From positions 79,534-143,533 of the forward strand of contig JAQBXN010000006.1 in the NCBI GenBank assembly GCA_027625095.1: 64,000 bases of DNA, written 5' to 3'. Within the stretch, counting starts at the first letter, position 1. Each line of letters begins with the position of its first letter. This document shows positions 8,524 to 18,808 of the stretch, one piece after another. The stretch comes from Planctomycetota bacterium. GTDB taxonomy: Bacteria; Planctomycetota; PUPC01; JACPCR01. The notes beneath the pieces were generated by a model. That model was not told where the DNA came from, ran no database searches, and saw only the letters and a program-made list of their open reading frames with translations. Both the position numbers and the translations under genes were made by a program.

Positions 8524-9342
8524 TTAAACTGTCGCCTCTTCTTCTTCTTCTTCCTCGTCCTCATCGTAGACTTCTTCGGCACTGAAGACTCGGCGATGAA
8601 CGTAAGCCATCGGGCCTGAGGCCATATAGCCTCCGAAAACGCAGAAGAGGGTGAACTCGATCTGGAAGATTAGAAAGAGCCCAAAGGCGGCGCAGAGGAT
8701 TGCCAGTTCGGGCGGGCGGCGGCGCTTGAGGAGCAGATTGGTGAAATGAACGTAAGGCACGCTGCTGATCATGAGGCCTGCCGAGGCGAGGGCGACTATC
8801 GGGAGGATTTCGAGGGCGATGCTGCTACTGGCGTGCCTGGCCGAGCCCATGAAGCGCTGCAGGTCAACAAGGTGATGGTTGAGTATGACCAACGAGGCTA
8901 CTGCTCCGGCCGCGGCGGGAGAAGCAAGCCCTTTGAAGAATTGATGTGCTTCCTCATCGTGCGAGTTGTCAACGTTAAACCGCGCCAGGCGAATAGCCGT
9001 CGCGCAGACGTAGCATCCGCTCAGCAACAGAGCAAGGCTCGCGGGATATTGAAAGATGCGATAACAGAGCACATACACAATCAGGGCAGGCGCTGCACCA
9101 AACGAGACGATGTCACAGAGAGAATCCAGTTCGCCGCCAAAGTCGCTCATCTGGTTGGTAGCCCGAGCCACCTTGCCATCGAACATATCGAAAATCATTG
9201 CCAGCATGATCAGCCAGGCGGCGATCAGGATCTCGTGGCTCCAGTCATTGCCCGGCGCGTGGGCTATCACAGCGAGAGCACCGAATCCGCACAGCAGATT
9301 GCCGAGCGTGACCATGCAAGGAAGCATTCCAATTCTGTTCAT
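8524..9342 (-). CDS. pssA: CDP-diacylglycerol-serine O-phosphatidyltransferase
   Basis: This integral membrane enzyme makes phosphatidylserine from CDP-diacylglycerol and serine. The CDP-alcohol phosphotransferase signature DGxxARxxxxxxxxGxxxDxxxD is intact, running from DMFDGKVARA to LDSLCD. Several hydrophobic spans follow, and the C terminus is a run of Glu (EDEEEEEEEATV). ATG 9342 gives an N terminus (MNRIGMLPCMVTLGNLLCG) typical of the family; a GTG at 9411 would add 23 Pro/Arg-rich residues and cannot be excluded. No phosphatidylserine decarboxylase gene is next to it. Instead a YkgJ-like gene follows. Confidence 0.9.
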   Translation of the reverse strand: MNRIGMLPCMVTLGNLLCGFGALAVIAHAPGNDWSHEILIAAWLIMLAMIFDMFDGKVARATNQMSDFGGELDSLCDIVSFGAAPALIVYVLCYRIFQYPASLALLLSGCYVCATAIRLARFNVDNSHDEEAHQFFKGLASPAAAGAVASLVILNHHLVDLQRFMGSARHASSSIALEILPIVALASAGLMISSVPYVHFTNLLLKRRRPPELAILCAAFGLFLIFQIEFTLFCVFGGYMASGPMAYVHRRVFSAEEVYDEDEEEEEEEATV

Positions 9343-9853
9343 TGGGTGTTCAGTCCGGGGGGATTGTCGAGGACTCGTTTCAGGTCTACCCGGGGGCGGT
9401 ATCTTTGACACCGCTCTTACCCCAGCCGTCGCCGAGTTAGAGTTGTTATTCTACGGCTTAGGGCGGGGATTGTATCAAGGTGACTTCTCCAGGCAATACC
9501 TCCTGAACCCGGAACCTTCTCAAAATGAAAGATTAAATAAGTATAAGGTTTGCCGATACTTGATGTGCAAAACTCACGAACAGAGCTGGCTGCGGTCATT
9601 GTTTTTTTCGTTTTTTTCGTTTTCTTTTGTGGCTACTTCCGAGTAATTTGCATCGATTGCATGATAGTGCGCTGAGGCGATGGCCCAGGCAATACAAGAA
9701 TATCCGTAAAATTTTATTGAATACCGGGTTAAGGCCACCTAGAATTTTTCTCTTCCGCCTGACACATGCTGCCTCTCGTCAACCCCGTGCATGACCCCGC
9801 CCCATATATTGGGTTGTTAGTTTTTCCATACACTATTTGTAGATAATTCATTC
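9343..9853. other. AT-rich divergent intergenic region before rpoD
   Basis: About 510 bp separate the divergent pssA and rpoD genes. The half next to rpoD is clearly AT-rich, with T tracts at 9600-9630 (three runs separated by cg or tc) and a further AT stretch at 9795-9850. Promoters for both genes must lie here, but no convincing -35/-10 pair could be fixed. No tRNA, riboswitch or credible small gene was seen; the open frames that run through it look like shadows. Confidence 0.5.
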
Positions 9854-11527
9854 ATGGAGCAGGCTGAAGTCGCTGTACGCACAATTATTGAGCTTGGGAA
9901 GGCCAAAGGCTTCCTGACTTTTGATGAGATCAATGATCTCCTGCCGGATGACATGTCTGTGCCGGCCAAGGTTGAAGATATCCTGAACGCTCTGGAAGAG
10001 CTCGGCATCGATATTGTCGACGAGACTGCAGATCCGGAAGACGAGGACGAATCACCCAGCAAGGAGGAGAAGGAGAACAAGGAAGAAGAGATCGCACAGC
10101 TTCCCGATGACGAACCGATCGAGAGCATCGACGATCCCCTCCGAATGTATCTGAGCCAGGTTGGTGAGATCCCATTGCTTTCACGCACCGAGGAAATGAT
10201 TCTCGCTCGCAAGATCGATCAAACCCGAAAACTCTTCCGCCGCAAAGTCCTGGCATCAGACATCTCGCTCGAATCTTCACTTCGCATCCTCGAAGATGTG
10301 CAGGCAGGAGAACTGCCACTGGCCCGTACCTTCCGCGTCAGCGACACCACGCCGCTCGACAGGGATCAACTCGAGAATCGATTGCCGACCAACTCGTCCA
10401 CCATTCGCGGGGTTCTTGATAGAAACCTGCAGGACTGGCTGCTGATGCACCGGCCTGGAGTTCCAGCAAGTGAGAGACGTGAGTTGAAGCGGAGCATCCG
10501 TTTTCGTCGCCGGCGAGCGGTGAATTTGTTAGAGGAATTGAATCTTCAGACCGATCACTTCCAACCGATGATGGAAGAGCTCAAGACCATCGCCTATCAG
10601 ATGCAGTGGCACGAGGAGGAAATCAGACGCCTGGTGCAAACGAATACTCCGCAAAGCGCCGTGCAGGCGGAACACACCAAGCTGCATCAGCTCTGTCTGG
10701 CAAGCCGTGCCGAGCCGTCGGATTTGCGCCGAGATGTCAGCGTCATCAAGCAGCGTTTCCTTGCTTATAAACGCGCTAAGGAACGCCTGTCTGAGGGGAA
10801 CCTTCGCCTCGTGGTCAGCATCGCCAAGAAATATCGCCACCGTGGTCTTTCATTCCTCGACTTGATTCAGGAGGGCAATGCCGGCCTGATGAAAGCCGTT
10901 GAGAAATACGAATACAAACAGGGCTATCGATTCAGCACATATGCCACATGGTGGATTCGTCAGGCCATTACTCGATCCATCGCAGATCAGGCGAGAACCA
11001 TTCGAATTCCCGTCCACATGATCGAAACCATGCGTAAGCTGCGGGTGGTGCACAAGACGCTCCTGCAGCGAATGGGCCGCGAGCCGACGAATGAAGAAAT
11101 CGCAAGATCTGCAGAGATTTCGCCAGAAGAAGTCCGCAAGATCATGCAGTCCTCCAAGCCGCTCATCTCCCTGCATCGCCCAATTGGTGATAGCCAGGAT
11201 CGCTGCTTCGGTGACCTTACCGAGGATACCAGTGCCATTTCGCCGATCGCTTCGGCCTCGCAGGAGATGCTGAAGGATCGTATCGATCAGGTGCTTAACA
11301 CGTTGAGCGACCCGGAGAAGGAGATCCTGAAGCTCCGTTTCGGAATCGGCGACGGTCAGACATACACCCTTGAAGAGGTCGGCAAGCGATTCCGCCTGTC
11401 GAGGGAACGCGTTCGGCAGATTGAGGCCAAGGCTGTCCGAAAGCTTCAGCATCCGTGCCGCAGCCGGCAATTGGAAGGGTTCCTCGAAGGGACAGAGGAG
11501 CAGCCGCCCGAAGAAGTCACTGGTTGA
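9854..11527 (+). CDS. rpoD: RNA polymerase primary sigma factor (sigma-70)
   Basis: This 557-residue protein has the full domain order of a group 1 sigma factor. Region 1.1 is at the N terminus ([15 protein letters not shown]), followed by an acidic linker rich in Glu/Lys. Region 1.2 starts [16 protein letters not shown] (~95-125), a non-conserved spacer follows, and region 2 carries [34 protein letters not shown] and [11 protein letters not shown] (~315-385). Region 3 starts [10 protein letters not shown], and region 4 contains LRFGIGDG...TLEEVG and the helix-turn-helix [16 protein letters not shown]. Region 1.1 and the near-perfect region 2 make this the housekeeping factor rather than an alternative sigma. 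It is followed by a strong hairpin terminator, so it is probably transcribed alone. Confidence 0.97.
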   Translation: MEQAEVAVRTIIELGKAKGFLTFDEINDLLPDDMSVPAKVEDILNALEELGIDIVDETADPEDEDESPSKEEKENKEEEIAQLPDDEPIESIDDPLRMYLSQVGEIPLLSRTEEMILARKIDQTRKLFRRKVLASDISLESSLRILEDVQAGELPLARTFRVSDTTPLDRDQLENRLPTNSSTIRGVLDRNLQDWLLMHRPGVPASERRELKRSIRFRRRRAVNLLEELNLQTDHFQPMMEELKTIAYQMQWHEEEIRRLVQTNTPQSAVQAEHTKLHQLCLASRAEPSDLRRDVSVIKQRFLAYKRAKERLSEGNLRLVVSIAKKYRHRGLSFLDLIQEGNAGLMKAVEKYEYKQGYRFSTYATWWIRQAITRSIADQARTIRIPVHMIETMRKLRVVHKTLLQRMGREPTNEEIARSAEISPEEVRKIMQSSKPLISLHRPIGDSQDRCFGDLTEDTSAISPIASASQEMLKDRIDQVLNTLSDPEKEILKLRFGIGDGQTYTLEEVGKRFRLSRERVRQIEAKAVRKLQHPCRSRQLEGFLEGTEEQPPEEVTG

Positions 11528-11555
11528 CAAATCACGGCATCCATAATTACCTATT

Positions 11556-11590
11556 AAGAGCATGCTCAAGACCGAGCATGCTCTTTTTTT
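11556..11590 (+). terminator. Rho-independent terminator of rpoD
   Basis: A perfect 12-bp stem (aagagcatgctc / gagcatgctctt) with a 6-base loop is followed directly by a T tract. It lies 29 bp past the rpoD stop. Confidence 0.9.
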
Positions 11591-11607
11591 GTGTGTCATC
11601 CGGTGAA

Positions 11608-13357
<1,750 letters not shown>

Positions 13358-13380
13358 CAAAACTTGGCTTCTTCAGTTGC

Positions 13381-13456
13381 AGGATAGGCATCTCGCCCGA
13401 TTCCGGCGGGGCGTCGCTCCGCAAAAGACAGGCAAGAAGCCTGTCCTACGATCTTG
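13381..13456. repeat. Intergenic repeat, family B
   Basis: The element starts with caggataggc and ends with gcctgtcctacgatc, which are near-inverted copies. Inside is the hairpin gacaggc-aagaa-gcctgtc (13427-13445) and a GC-rich centre, ggcggggcgtcgc. It fills most of the 131-bp gap between the ftsB-like gene and proA. Similar short elements occur between genes in many planctomycete-like genomes (from memory). It does not look like a terminator because no T tract follows. Confidence 0.6.
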
Positions 13457-13488
13457 AACGATCCTCGCACCCGACTTACCCGTCAAAC

Positions 13489-14772
13489 ATGGCCAATAAG
13501 ACAACCACCAAGAGACAGACTTCAGAAGCCTACGTCCAGGAGATTGTCGCCAAAGCCCGCGTGGCTTCACGCGAGATAGCGAACCTCGATACGGTCAAGA
13601 AAGACGCGGCCTTGCGCCTTATGGCCGAACGTCTGGTCAAGAGTTCCGACTACCTGCAGGAAGAAAACGAAAAGGATCTTGCCGCCGGCAAGAAATCAAA
13701 GCTGACCTCGGCGCTTCTGGATCGGCTCACTCTGACGCAGAGTCGAATTGAAGGAATGGCTGAGGGCCTCGAGCAGATTGCCGCATTGCCGGATCCTGTC
13801 GGTAAACTCCTTGACGGTTGGTCACGACCAAACGGACTCCGCATCCAGCAGGTACGAGTCCCAATTGGTGTCATCGGAATCATCTACGAATCCCGCCCGA
13901 ACGTCACCGCGGATGCTGCAGGACTCTGTCTGAAGTCAGGCAACGCATCTATTCTCAGGGGCGGGAAAGAAGCCATTCATTCCAATCTTGCCATCCATAA
14001 AATTATTGAGAGCAGTCTCTCAGACCTTGGCATCAATCCCGCTGGTATCCAAATCATCAACCGCACAGATCGAACAGTAGTCAAGCATCTCGTCGAGAGG
14101 GAGGGAAACCTTGATGTAATCATCCCTCGCGGGGGAGAGGGACTCATCCGGGCCATAAGCGAGATGTCAAAAGTGCCGGTCCTGAAACACTATAAAGGGG
14201 TATGCCACGTGTACGTCGATGCGGGTGCGGAGCTGGAAATGGCACGCAGCATTACATTCAATTCGAAGACCCAGCGGCCCGGTGTCTGCAACGCTGCGGA
14301 ATGCTTACTTGTGCATGAAGACATCGCTGCTGGCTTTTTGCCCTCGGCAATTGAACAACTCAAGAGGGCGGGAGTCGAAATCCGTGCCTGCCCTCGCACG
14401 CGCAAGATCGTTAAGGGCCTCAAAATAGCGAAGCCCGATGATTGGGGAGCAGAATTCCTGGACCTCATCCTGGCAGTTAGAGTGGTCGCTTCACTTGAAG
14501 AAGCCATTGATTTCATCAACACGAACGGCAGTGGCCACACTGATGCCATCGTTACCAACAGCCTCGCTGCTTCGAACGAATTCACCAGGCGCGTGGATTC
14601 GGCGGCGGTTTTCGTTAATGCCAGCACCCGGTTTACCGACGGATTCGAATTTGGTTTCGGCGCAGAGATTGGCATCAGCACCGACCGTCTTCACGCACGA
14701 GGCCCAGTAGGTCTGGAAGGCCTGACGACTTACAAATTTGTTGTCGGTGGGAATGGCCAGTTGAAGCAATGA
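13489..14772 (+). CDS. proA: Glutamate-5-semialdehyde dehydrogenase
   Basis: This is the second enzyme of proline synthesis. It reduces gamma-glutamyl phosphate to glutamate semialdehyde with NADPH. The 427-residue protein shows the ProA signatures VPIGVIGIIYESRPNVT, CLKSGNASILRGGKEA, the catalytic cysteine region RPGVCNAAECLLVHE, and near the C terminus FVNASTRFTDGFEFGFGAEIGIST. Length and order match the family. There is no proB (glutamate 5-kinase) beside it, which is somewhat unusual. It is flanked by repeats on both sides, and no terminator is visible apart from those repeats. Confidence 0.96.
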   Translation: MANKTTTKRQTSEAYVQEIVAKARVASREIANLDTVKKDAALRLMAERLVKSSDYLQEENEKDLAAGKKSKLTSALLDRLTLTQSRIEGMAEGLEQIAALPDPVGKLLDGWSRPNGLRIQQVRVPIGVIGIIYESRPNVTADAAGLCLKSGNASILRGGKEAIHSNLAIHKIIESSLSDLGINPAGIQIINRTDRTVVKHLVEREGNLDVIIPRGGEGLIRAISEMSKVPVLKHYKGVCHVYVDAGAELEMARSITFNSKTQRPGVCNAAECLLVHEDIAAGFLPSAIEQLKRAGVEIRACPRTRKIVKGLKIAKPDDWGAEFLDLILAVRVVASLEEAIDFINTNGSGHTDAIVTNSLAASNEFTRRVDSAAVFVNASTRFTDGFEFGFGAEIGISTDRLHARGPVGLEGLTTYKFVVGGNGQLKQ

Positions 14773-14773
14773 G

Positions 14774-14857
14774 ATTTTTGGAGTGCGGGAATGGGTACCG
14801 CTTTCACATCCCCGGTGCGTTTCAGAAAAGCTGCGACAAGTCGGAGCACTCCAAAAT
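14774..14857. repeat. Intergenic repeat, family A, copy 2
   Basis: The element has tttttggagtgc at 14775-14786 and gcactccaaaa at 14846-14856 as terminal inverted repeats. Just inside the right arm is aagctgcgacaagtcg, the inverted form of the core seen at 930-1014. The inner part (14787-14830) differs between copies. An ~84-bp unit with inverted ends and no gene fits a non-autonomous mobile element or its remnant. Confidence 0.7.
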
Positions 14858-14874
14858 GCGATGTTCTGAAGTAG

Positions 14875-14917
14875 CACGGAGTTGCACTCCGTGAAAAATG
14901 CCGGAGTGCAACTCCGG
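14875..14917. repeat. Paired hairpins, cggagttgcactccg type
   Basis: Two hairpins follow one another: cacggag-ttgca-ctccgtg (14875-14893) and ccggag-tgcaa-ctccgg (14901-14917). The cores cggagttgcactccg and cggagtgcaactccg are exact reverse complements, so the whole can also fold as one larger stem. It lies in the gap between proA and the cyclase homologue, directly after the family A repeat. Confidence 0.7.
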
Positions 14918-14957
14918 TCCGCAATTTCGGTGGCGGCCCTCGGCCGTATCAAGATTC

Positions 14958-15401
14958 ATGCCCGAAAAAGAAAATCTGATCGTCGTGTTCACTGATATGC
15001 GTGGCTTTGCCAGGCTCACCGAATCGATGGCTGACGAAGACATTTTCCAGCTCATTTCTGACTTTTCTGAACGCACCGGTCATTCCCTTCAGGGTACCAA
15101 CGGCCGCGTCATAAAATTCATAGGCGATGCCGCGCTGATTACTTTTCCTGACGATGATCCCGCTGGTACAGTCAAGTTCCTGCGCCAGCTCAAGACCGAC
15201 ATCGACAGTTGGCTTCAATCGAGCGGTTATTCGAACTCACTGGCCATCCGAGCACACATCGGCCCAGTCATCTCCGGCATGATCGGCACGGATGATGACA
15301 AACGATTCGACATCATCGGCAAGACCGTCAATCAGACGGCCATGCTCAAAGGTGGCGAGTTTGTCTTGTCTGATGAACTGCAGGCCGCTATCGCGCCATA
15401 G
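14958..15401 (+). CDS. Stand-alone class III nucleotidyl cyclase domain, probably impaired
   Basis: The start chosen is ATG 14958, because an earlier frame start lies inside the upstream repeat. The 147-residue protein is essentially one cyclase homology domain. Seen are the metal Asp D13 in VFTDMRGF, K53 and second metal Asp D57 in IKFIGD, the substrate-region D118 in RFDIIG, and N125 in TVNQTAML. The transition-state Arg expected four residues after that Asn is replaced by Met129. Family knowledge says such proteins make cAMP or cGMP as dimers. The Arg loss suggests low or no activity, or a different substrate. No sensor or membrane part is present. Confidence 0.78.
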   Translation: MPEKENLIVVFTDMRGFARLTESMADEDIFQLISDFSERTGHSLQGTNGRVIKFIGDAALITFPDDDPAGTVKFLRQLKTDIDSWLQSSGYSNSLAIRAHIGPVISGMIGTDDDKRFDIIGKTVNQTAMLKGGEFVLSDELQAAIAP

Positions 15402-15516
15402 TTCGCGATGCCAAGAGTGTGGTGTGGGGATTCTCTCCAATCTCAAGTAGCCGTGGCGGAAGGTCGAGAGCATGGCTCGTGGATCTGCCGCAAACCGTCG
15501 CGATCACGACGTCACT

Positions 15517-15975
15517 TTACGAATGTTCCGGATTCGAGGGCTGTCTTGCCGGGGCCGGCTTCAAGGGGTTTGGGATGTAGGTGATGAACGCTACCCACTC
15601 GGCCTCTTCTTCTTCATCAGCAGCCTTGATGAACTTTACATCCATGATGCGGCAACCTTCCAGCTTCATGAGTTTCTTGTTTACTCTGGCGGCGAGTTGT
15701 TTGTGCGATTCGGCTGAAACCGATTCTATGCGCGTCACCCGCTTGGTGTGACACAGGTTGAAATTCGCCAGTTCGTTGATGACTCCCTGAATGATGGTGA
15801 GTTTGTCCAGGTACTTATCGCGAATCTCATCAAATTCCGGCGAGAAGGTGCGGGGGTCAAGCACGGCCTTCAAGTCTTGTTCCTGATCCTTCAGGTTGCC
15901 GAGCAGATCTTCACGGAGTTCGTATTGAATTTCAGCGAGTATTTTGGCGACACGGCTGGCATCTTGAACGCTCAT
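15517..15975 (-). CDS. Hypothetical protein, last gene of the rsmI-MoxR operon
   Basis: The start is ATG 15975, with cagga about 8 bases upstream; a longer frame to 16062 is not needed. The 152-residue protein is mainly helical and charged in its first two thirds (KILAEIQYELREDLLGNLKD). A strand-rich segment follows (CRIMDVKFIKAADEEEEAEWVAFITYIP) and then a Pro-rich tail. No known motif was recognised. It is 119 bp downstream of the MoxR ATPase and faces the cyclase homologue tail to tail. The tight gene order suggests that it works with MoxR, possibly as a substrate or adaptor; that is inference. Confidence 0.7.
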   Translation of the reverse strand: MSVQDASRVAKILAEIQYELREDLLGNLKDQEQDLKAVLDPRTFSPEFDEIRDKYLDKLTIIQGVINELANFNLCHTKRVTRIESVSAESHKQLAARVNKKLMKLEGCRIMDVKFIKAADEEEEAEWVAFITYIPNPLKPAPARQPSNPEHS

Positions 15976-16094
15976 AAGAAATTCCTGAATTTGATTTTTT
16001 ACTTGGCTAATCAGATGGGTCTGGAGGGAGCAAGTAATAGCACAGACGGCCAGCCCCCTCAATGTGGAATGAATGCCTGGCGGTCGCGGAGGGC

Positions 16095-17084
16095 CTACTC
16101 CTCTCGCGCAATCAATGACAACCGCCTCCGGCCTTCAACGTCGTAAGGATTGTCCCATGTGTATTCGAGCAGACGCTGATCCTGTGATTTCAAATCGCGG
16201 CCTTCCAACAGAGCGCTGGTAACCATGAGCTTGATCATCTTTATGACTTTTCGGTCGTTCAGTTGAGTAAGCCGGTCATCCCGAATTGCTCTCACTTTTC
16301 TTATGAACGATTGAAGAAAAAGGACCTGTTTCTTTTGAAAGTCCTCCTGCTGGAGAACTCTCGTGACCGCCTTGAATACGGAGTTGAAGTCATCAAGACT
16401 TGGCATCTGTTCGAATTCAACGGTCGCTCCCTCACCGACCATTCGCCGGGAGCGCAGGCTTTCTCGCTGAATGCCCAGCCGCACGAGTCCCTTAAGGTCG
16501 TCCTCACTCGAAACATTCCGGCATTCGACCCGAAGTGTAAAACGATCAAACAATGCCCCGAGATCGTCTGTCGAAGGCACTTCATTTGTCGCGCCAAACA
16601 AGACGAGCAACGGCACCGGAATGGGCTTGCCGGCATCATAAAACTTGCGTTCGTTCAGGATCGTCAGCAGGCTGTTCAGGATGGCGCTGTTGGCCTTGAA
16701 CACTTCATCCAGAAACGCGACCTCTGCATTTTGCAGCATCCCGGTGCTGTTACGCGAATAGATTTGGTTCTTTGTGTATTCTTCAATCTTTACCGGACCG
16801 AATACTTCACTTGGTTCGGTAAAAGGTGTCAGTAAGAATTCGAAGTAGCCGCCGGACTTTTCACGCTGAATGCCGAGCAGTTCGCAGAACTGAACAATGA
16901 GGTCGGACTTTGCCGTGCCCGGCTCGCCGACCAGCAGCAGCGGCTCGCGAGCGGCCGAGCAGAGGCAGAGCAGACGAATGATCTCATCCTTACCGACGAA
17001 GAGAGAGCAGAGCGCCTCCCTGAGATTCTTGATGCGTTGGGTCGCCGGTTTTATATGTTCGAGAATTTCGGAAAGGTCAGGCAT
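16095..17084 (-). CDS. MoxR/RavA-type AAA+ ATPase
   Basis: This is a 329-residue AAA+ protein. Walker A is GEPGTAKS (residues ~42-49) and Walker B is VAFLDEVFKAN (~100-110), followed by FGATNEV (sensor 1) and the LFDRFTLRVEC arginine-finger region. GKDEIIRLLCLCSAAREPLLLVG at the front is typical of the RavA branch of MoxR proteins. These act as ATP-driven chaperones, usually with a VWA-domain partner. No VWA gene is present here; instead unknown genes lie on both sides. ATG 17084 overlaps the upstream stop by 8 bp (atgcctga), so the two are translationally coupled. A TTG at 17111 is an alternative. Confidence 0.9.
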   Translation of the reverse strand: MPDLSEILEHIKPATQRIKNLREALCSLFVGKDEIIRLLCLCSAAREPLLLVGEPGTAKSDLIVQFCELLGIQREKSGGYFEFLLTPFTEPSEVFGPVKIEEYTKNQIYSRNSTGMLQNAEVAFLDEVFKANSAILNSLLTILNERKFYDAGKPIPVPLLVLFGATNEVPSTDDLGALFDRFTLRVECRNVSSEDDLKGLVRLGIQRESLRSRRMVGEGATVEFEQMPSLDDFNSVFKAVTRVLQQEDFQKKQVLFLQSFIRKVRAIRDDRLTQLNDRKVIKMIKLMVTSALLEGRDLKSQDQRLLEYTWDNPYDVEGRRRLSLIAREE

Positions 17085-17898
17085 CAGAATACTGAATGAG
17101 GAACTCTTCAAGGTGGTGTGGTTTCGGGCTGCGGGGAAGACCTGGAACTCTCAGGTGCAGTTCGAGAGCATCGGCGAGCCTTTCCATAGCAGCGATTTTA
17201 AGCGATTGTTGCTCGGGAGCGGTCATTCGGTGGAGCGCATCGAGAAACCATTGAAGCATCGGCTGAAATGCACTGAAGTCGTTTCGTTCAGTGAGCAACT
17301 TCAGGCTCGACCATTCCAGGCCTGGTTGTCTTTTTGGTCCCGAATCACGGAACAAAAGCGCTCTCAATCCACCGCCCGTTCTGCGATTATCCACTAAACG
17401 ATCCAGGTAGATCAAACGTGTCAGCGGGCTGCGCTGGATGAGTTCCCAATTAGTATCGATTCTTTCGTCGGAAGGCGGCTGTCGGAAGAGTGGCATTAAC
17501 AGAAGGTGAATGAACAGGATGTCAGCCGCATCCTGGCATCCATGACTGTCCATAAATTTCATGCATGCAGTTTGGATTTGGTGTGTGGAGGGAGAGTCTC
17601 GAATAACAGCACAGACAAGAGCTGCTGCAGAGAACAGGGATGGCCTCAACGGCTTCAATCCGCTTTCTGACAGGAGAAAGTACCGGCATACAAATTCGGC
17701 CACCATCTGATGCATCGAGGTGACCAGGGGCTTACAAATGATTTTGCTATGCAGCCATTCCCGGAGTTGGTCTGATGCGTTCTCACCTTCGCCAAATTCG
17801 GGAACGGCCAGTTCGCCTCTGGCGTCTGATCGTCTTCCCAGCCTGATTTCTTCGAGCATCTGGATTAACCGGTCTGAGTCACTCGCAACACTCGTCAT
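17077..17898 (-). CDS. Hypothetical protein between rsmI and MoxR
   Basis: This 273-residue protein is predicted soluble and largely helical, with several Leu/Arg-rich segments (e.g. RLIQMLEEIRLGRRS at the start, LKIAAMERLADALELHL near the end). No signal peptide, membrane span or known catalytic motif was recognised. Its start overlaps the rsmI stop by 4 bp and its end overlaps the MoxR start, so it belongs to the same transcript. By position it could be the dedicated partner of MoxR, taking the place of the usual VWA protein. This is inference from context. Confidence 0.75.
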   Translation of the reverse strand: MTSVASDSDRLIQMLEEIRLGRRSDARGELAVPEFGEGENASDQLREWLHSKIICKPLVTSMHQMVAEFVCRYFLLSESGLKPLRPSLFSAAALVCAVIRDSPSTHQIQTACMKFMDSHGCQDAADILFIHLLLMPLFRQPPSDERIDTNWELIQRSPLTRLIYLDRLVDNRRTGGGLRALLFRDSGPKRQPGLEWSSLKLLTERNDFSAFQPMLQWFLDALHRMTAPEQQSLKIAAMERLADALELHLRVPGLPRSPKPHHLEEFLIQYSDA

Positions 17899-18572
17899 GT
17901 CTCTTCCTCGTTTCCTGCAACGACGAGCACATACTCGCCTCGCGGCTCATTTTCGTTCATTCGCTCCAAGACTTTCGAGAGGGAACCACGCACGATCTCC
18001 TCAAACTTCTTCGTCAGCTCACGGCACAGAGCACACTGTCGGTCACCATAGACCTTCAGGCATGCCTCGACAAGTTTCTTGATTCGATAAGGAGACTCAT
18101 AAAAAATAAGGGTCGCTTTGGCCCCCATGGATTCCTCAAGAAACCGATCCCTTCGCCCCGGACGCCGCGGAGGGAACCCGCGATACCAAAATTCATTGAC
18201 CGGTAATCCCGATGCGACTACTGCTGGCACGAAAGCCGTCGCCCCGGGGACTGGAACAATCTCAATCTCTTCATCAATACAGGCTCGCACGAGGGGATAG
18301 CCCGGATCCGATATTCCGGGGGTCCCTGCATTGGAGACCACAGCAACGCTGTCGCCTGAATGCAGCCGCTCAATAATCTGTGCTATACGGCCCTTCTCAT
18401 TGTGCTCATAAAAGCTCATCAGAGGTTTGGAAATACCGAAGTGTTTGAGCATGCGGCCGGTCAAACGCGTATCTTCCGCCGCGATCAAAGCGACCTCTCG
18501 CAGCACGTTCAGCGCGCGGTGCGTGATGTCTTCGAGGTTGCCGACGGGCGTGCTGACCAGGTAGAGAGGCAC
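17895..18572 (-). CDS. rsmI: 16S rRNA (cytidine(1402)-2'-O)-methyltransferase RsmI
   Basis: This 225-residue tetrapyrrole-methylase-fold enzyme methylates the 2'-O of C1402 in the 16S rRNA decoding centre, using S-adenosylmethionine. Diagnostic are LYLVSTPVGNLEDITHRAL at the N terminus, AAEDTRLTGRML, SNAGTPGISDPGYPLVR and PGATAFVPAVVASGLP. Its C-terminal part is short compared with E. coli RsmI (about 286 residues), so the last domain is reduced. The start is GTG 18572, with no clear ribosome site; a short direct repeat lies immediately upstream. It leads a four-gene operon with the MoxR ATPase. Confidence 0.93.
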   Translation of the reverse strand: MPLYLVSTPVGNLEDITHRALNVLREVALIAAEDTRLTGRMLKHFGISKPLMSFYEHNEKGRIAQIIERLHSGDSVAVVSNAGTPGISDPGYPLVRACIDEEIEIVPVPGATAFVPAVVASGLPVNEFWYRGFPPRRPGRRDRFLEESMGAKATLIFYESPYRIKKLVEACLKVYGDRQCALCRELTKKFEEIVRGSLSKVLERMNENEPRGEYVLVVAGNEEET

Positions 18573-18577
18573 GAAAT

Positions 18578-18608
18578 ATGGTTGATGGTTGATGGCTGAT
18601 GGTTAATG
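18578..18608. repeat. Short tandem repeat of tggttgatgg type
   Basis: Just upstream of the rsmI start the 7-10 base unit tggttgatgg is repeated in slightly varied form (tggttgatgg, tggctgatgg, tggttaatg). A looser copy of the same style (gaatggtgaatcctgaagc) is seen near 48725. The function is unknown; the repeat overlaps the expected ribosome-binding region of rsmI. Confidence 0.5.
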
Positions 18609-18701
18609 CTGAGTCACATCTTCTCGGATGTTTATTTCTTTGCATGTTGGTAACCCGGCTTCTGACGAGCTACTAACCCATACTACTCTGTATACCGAAA
18701 T

Positions 18702-18724
18702 CTAAATCGATCTTTTCGATTTAG
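18702..18724. repeat. Perfect 9-bp stem-loop upstream of the DUF4838 gene
   Basis: The arms ctaaatcga and tcgatttag enclose a 5-base loop (tcttt), about 85 bp before the DUF4838 start and in the 236-bp gap divergent from rsmI. It is AT-rich, so it is more likely an operator or regulatory dyad than a terminator. No other element in this gap could be supported. Confidence 0.45.
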
Positions 18725-18808
18725 TACCCTAGAGGCTTGCCAATTGTGTTGAGAGATTAGATTCTCCCCTAAGACCCATTCAGACCACCAGATGCTGAGG
18801 ACTCCCAA

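Noticed and set aside
9110..9646. 178-codon plus-strand frame over the start of pssA and the AT-rich gap
   Set aside because: It is mostly antisense to pssA and then runs through an AT-rich non-coding stretch; low-complexity Phe/Ser run at its end.
14875..14917. Possible CRISPR or tRNA-like structure
   Set aside because: Only two hairpins with no regular spacers or clover-leaf pattern; no CRISPR array or tRNA was found anywhere in the window.
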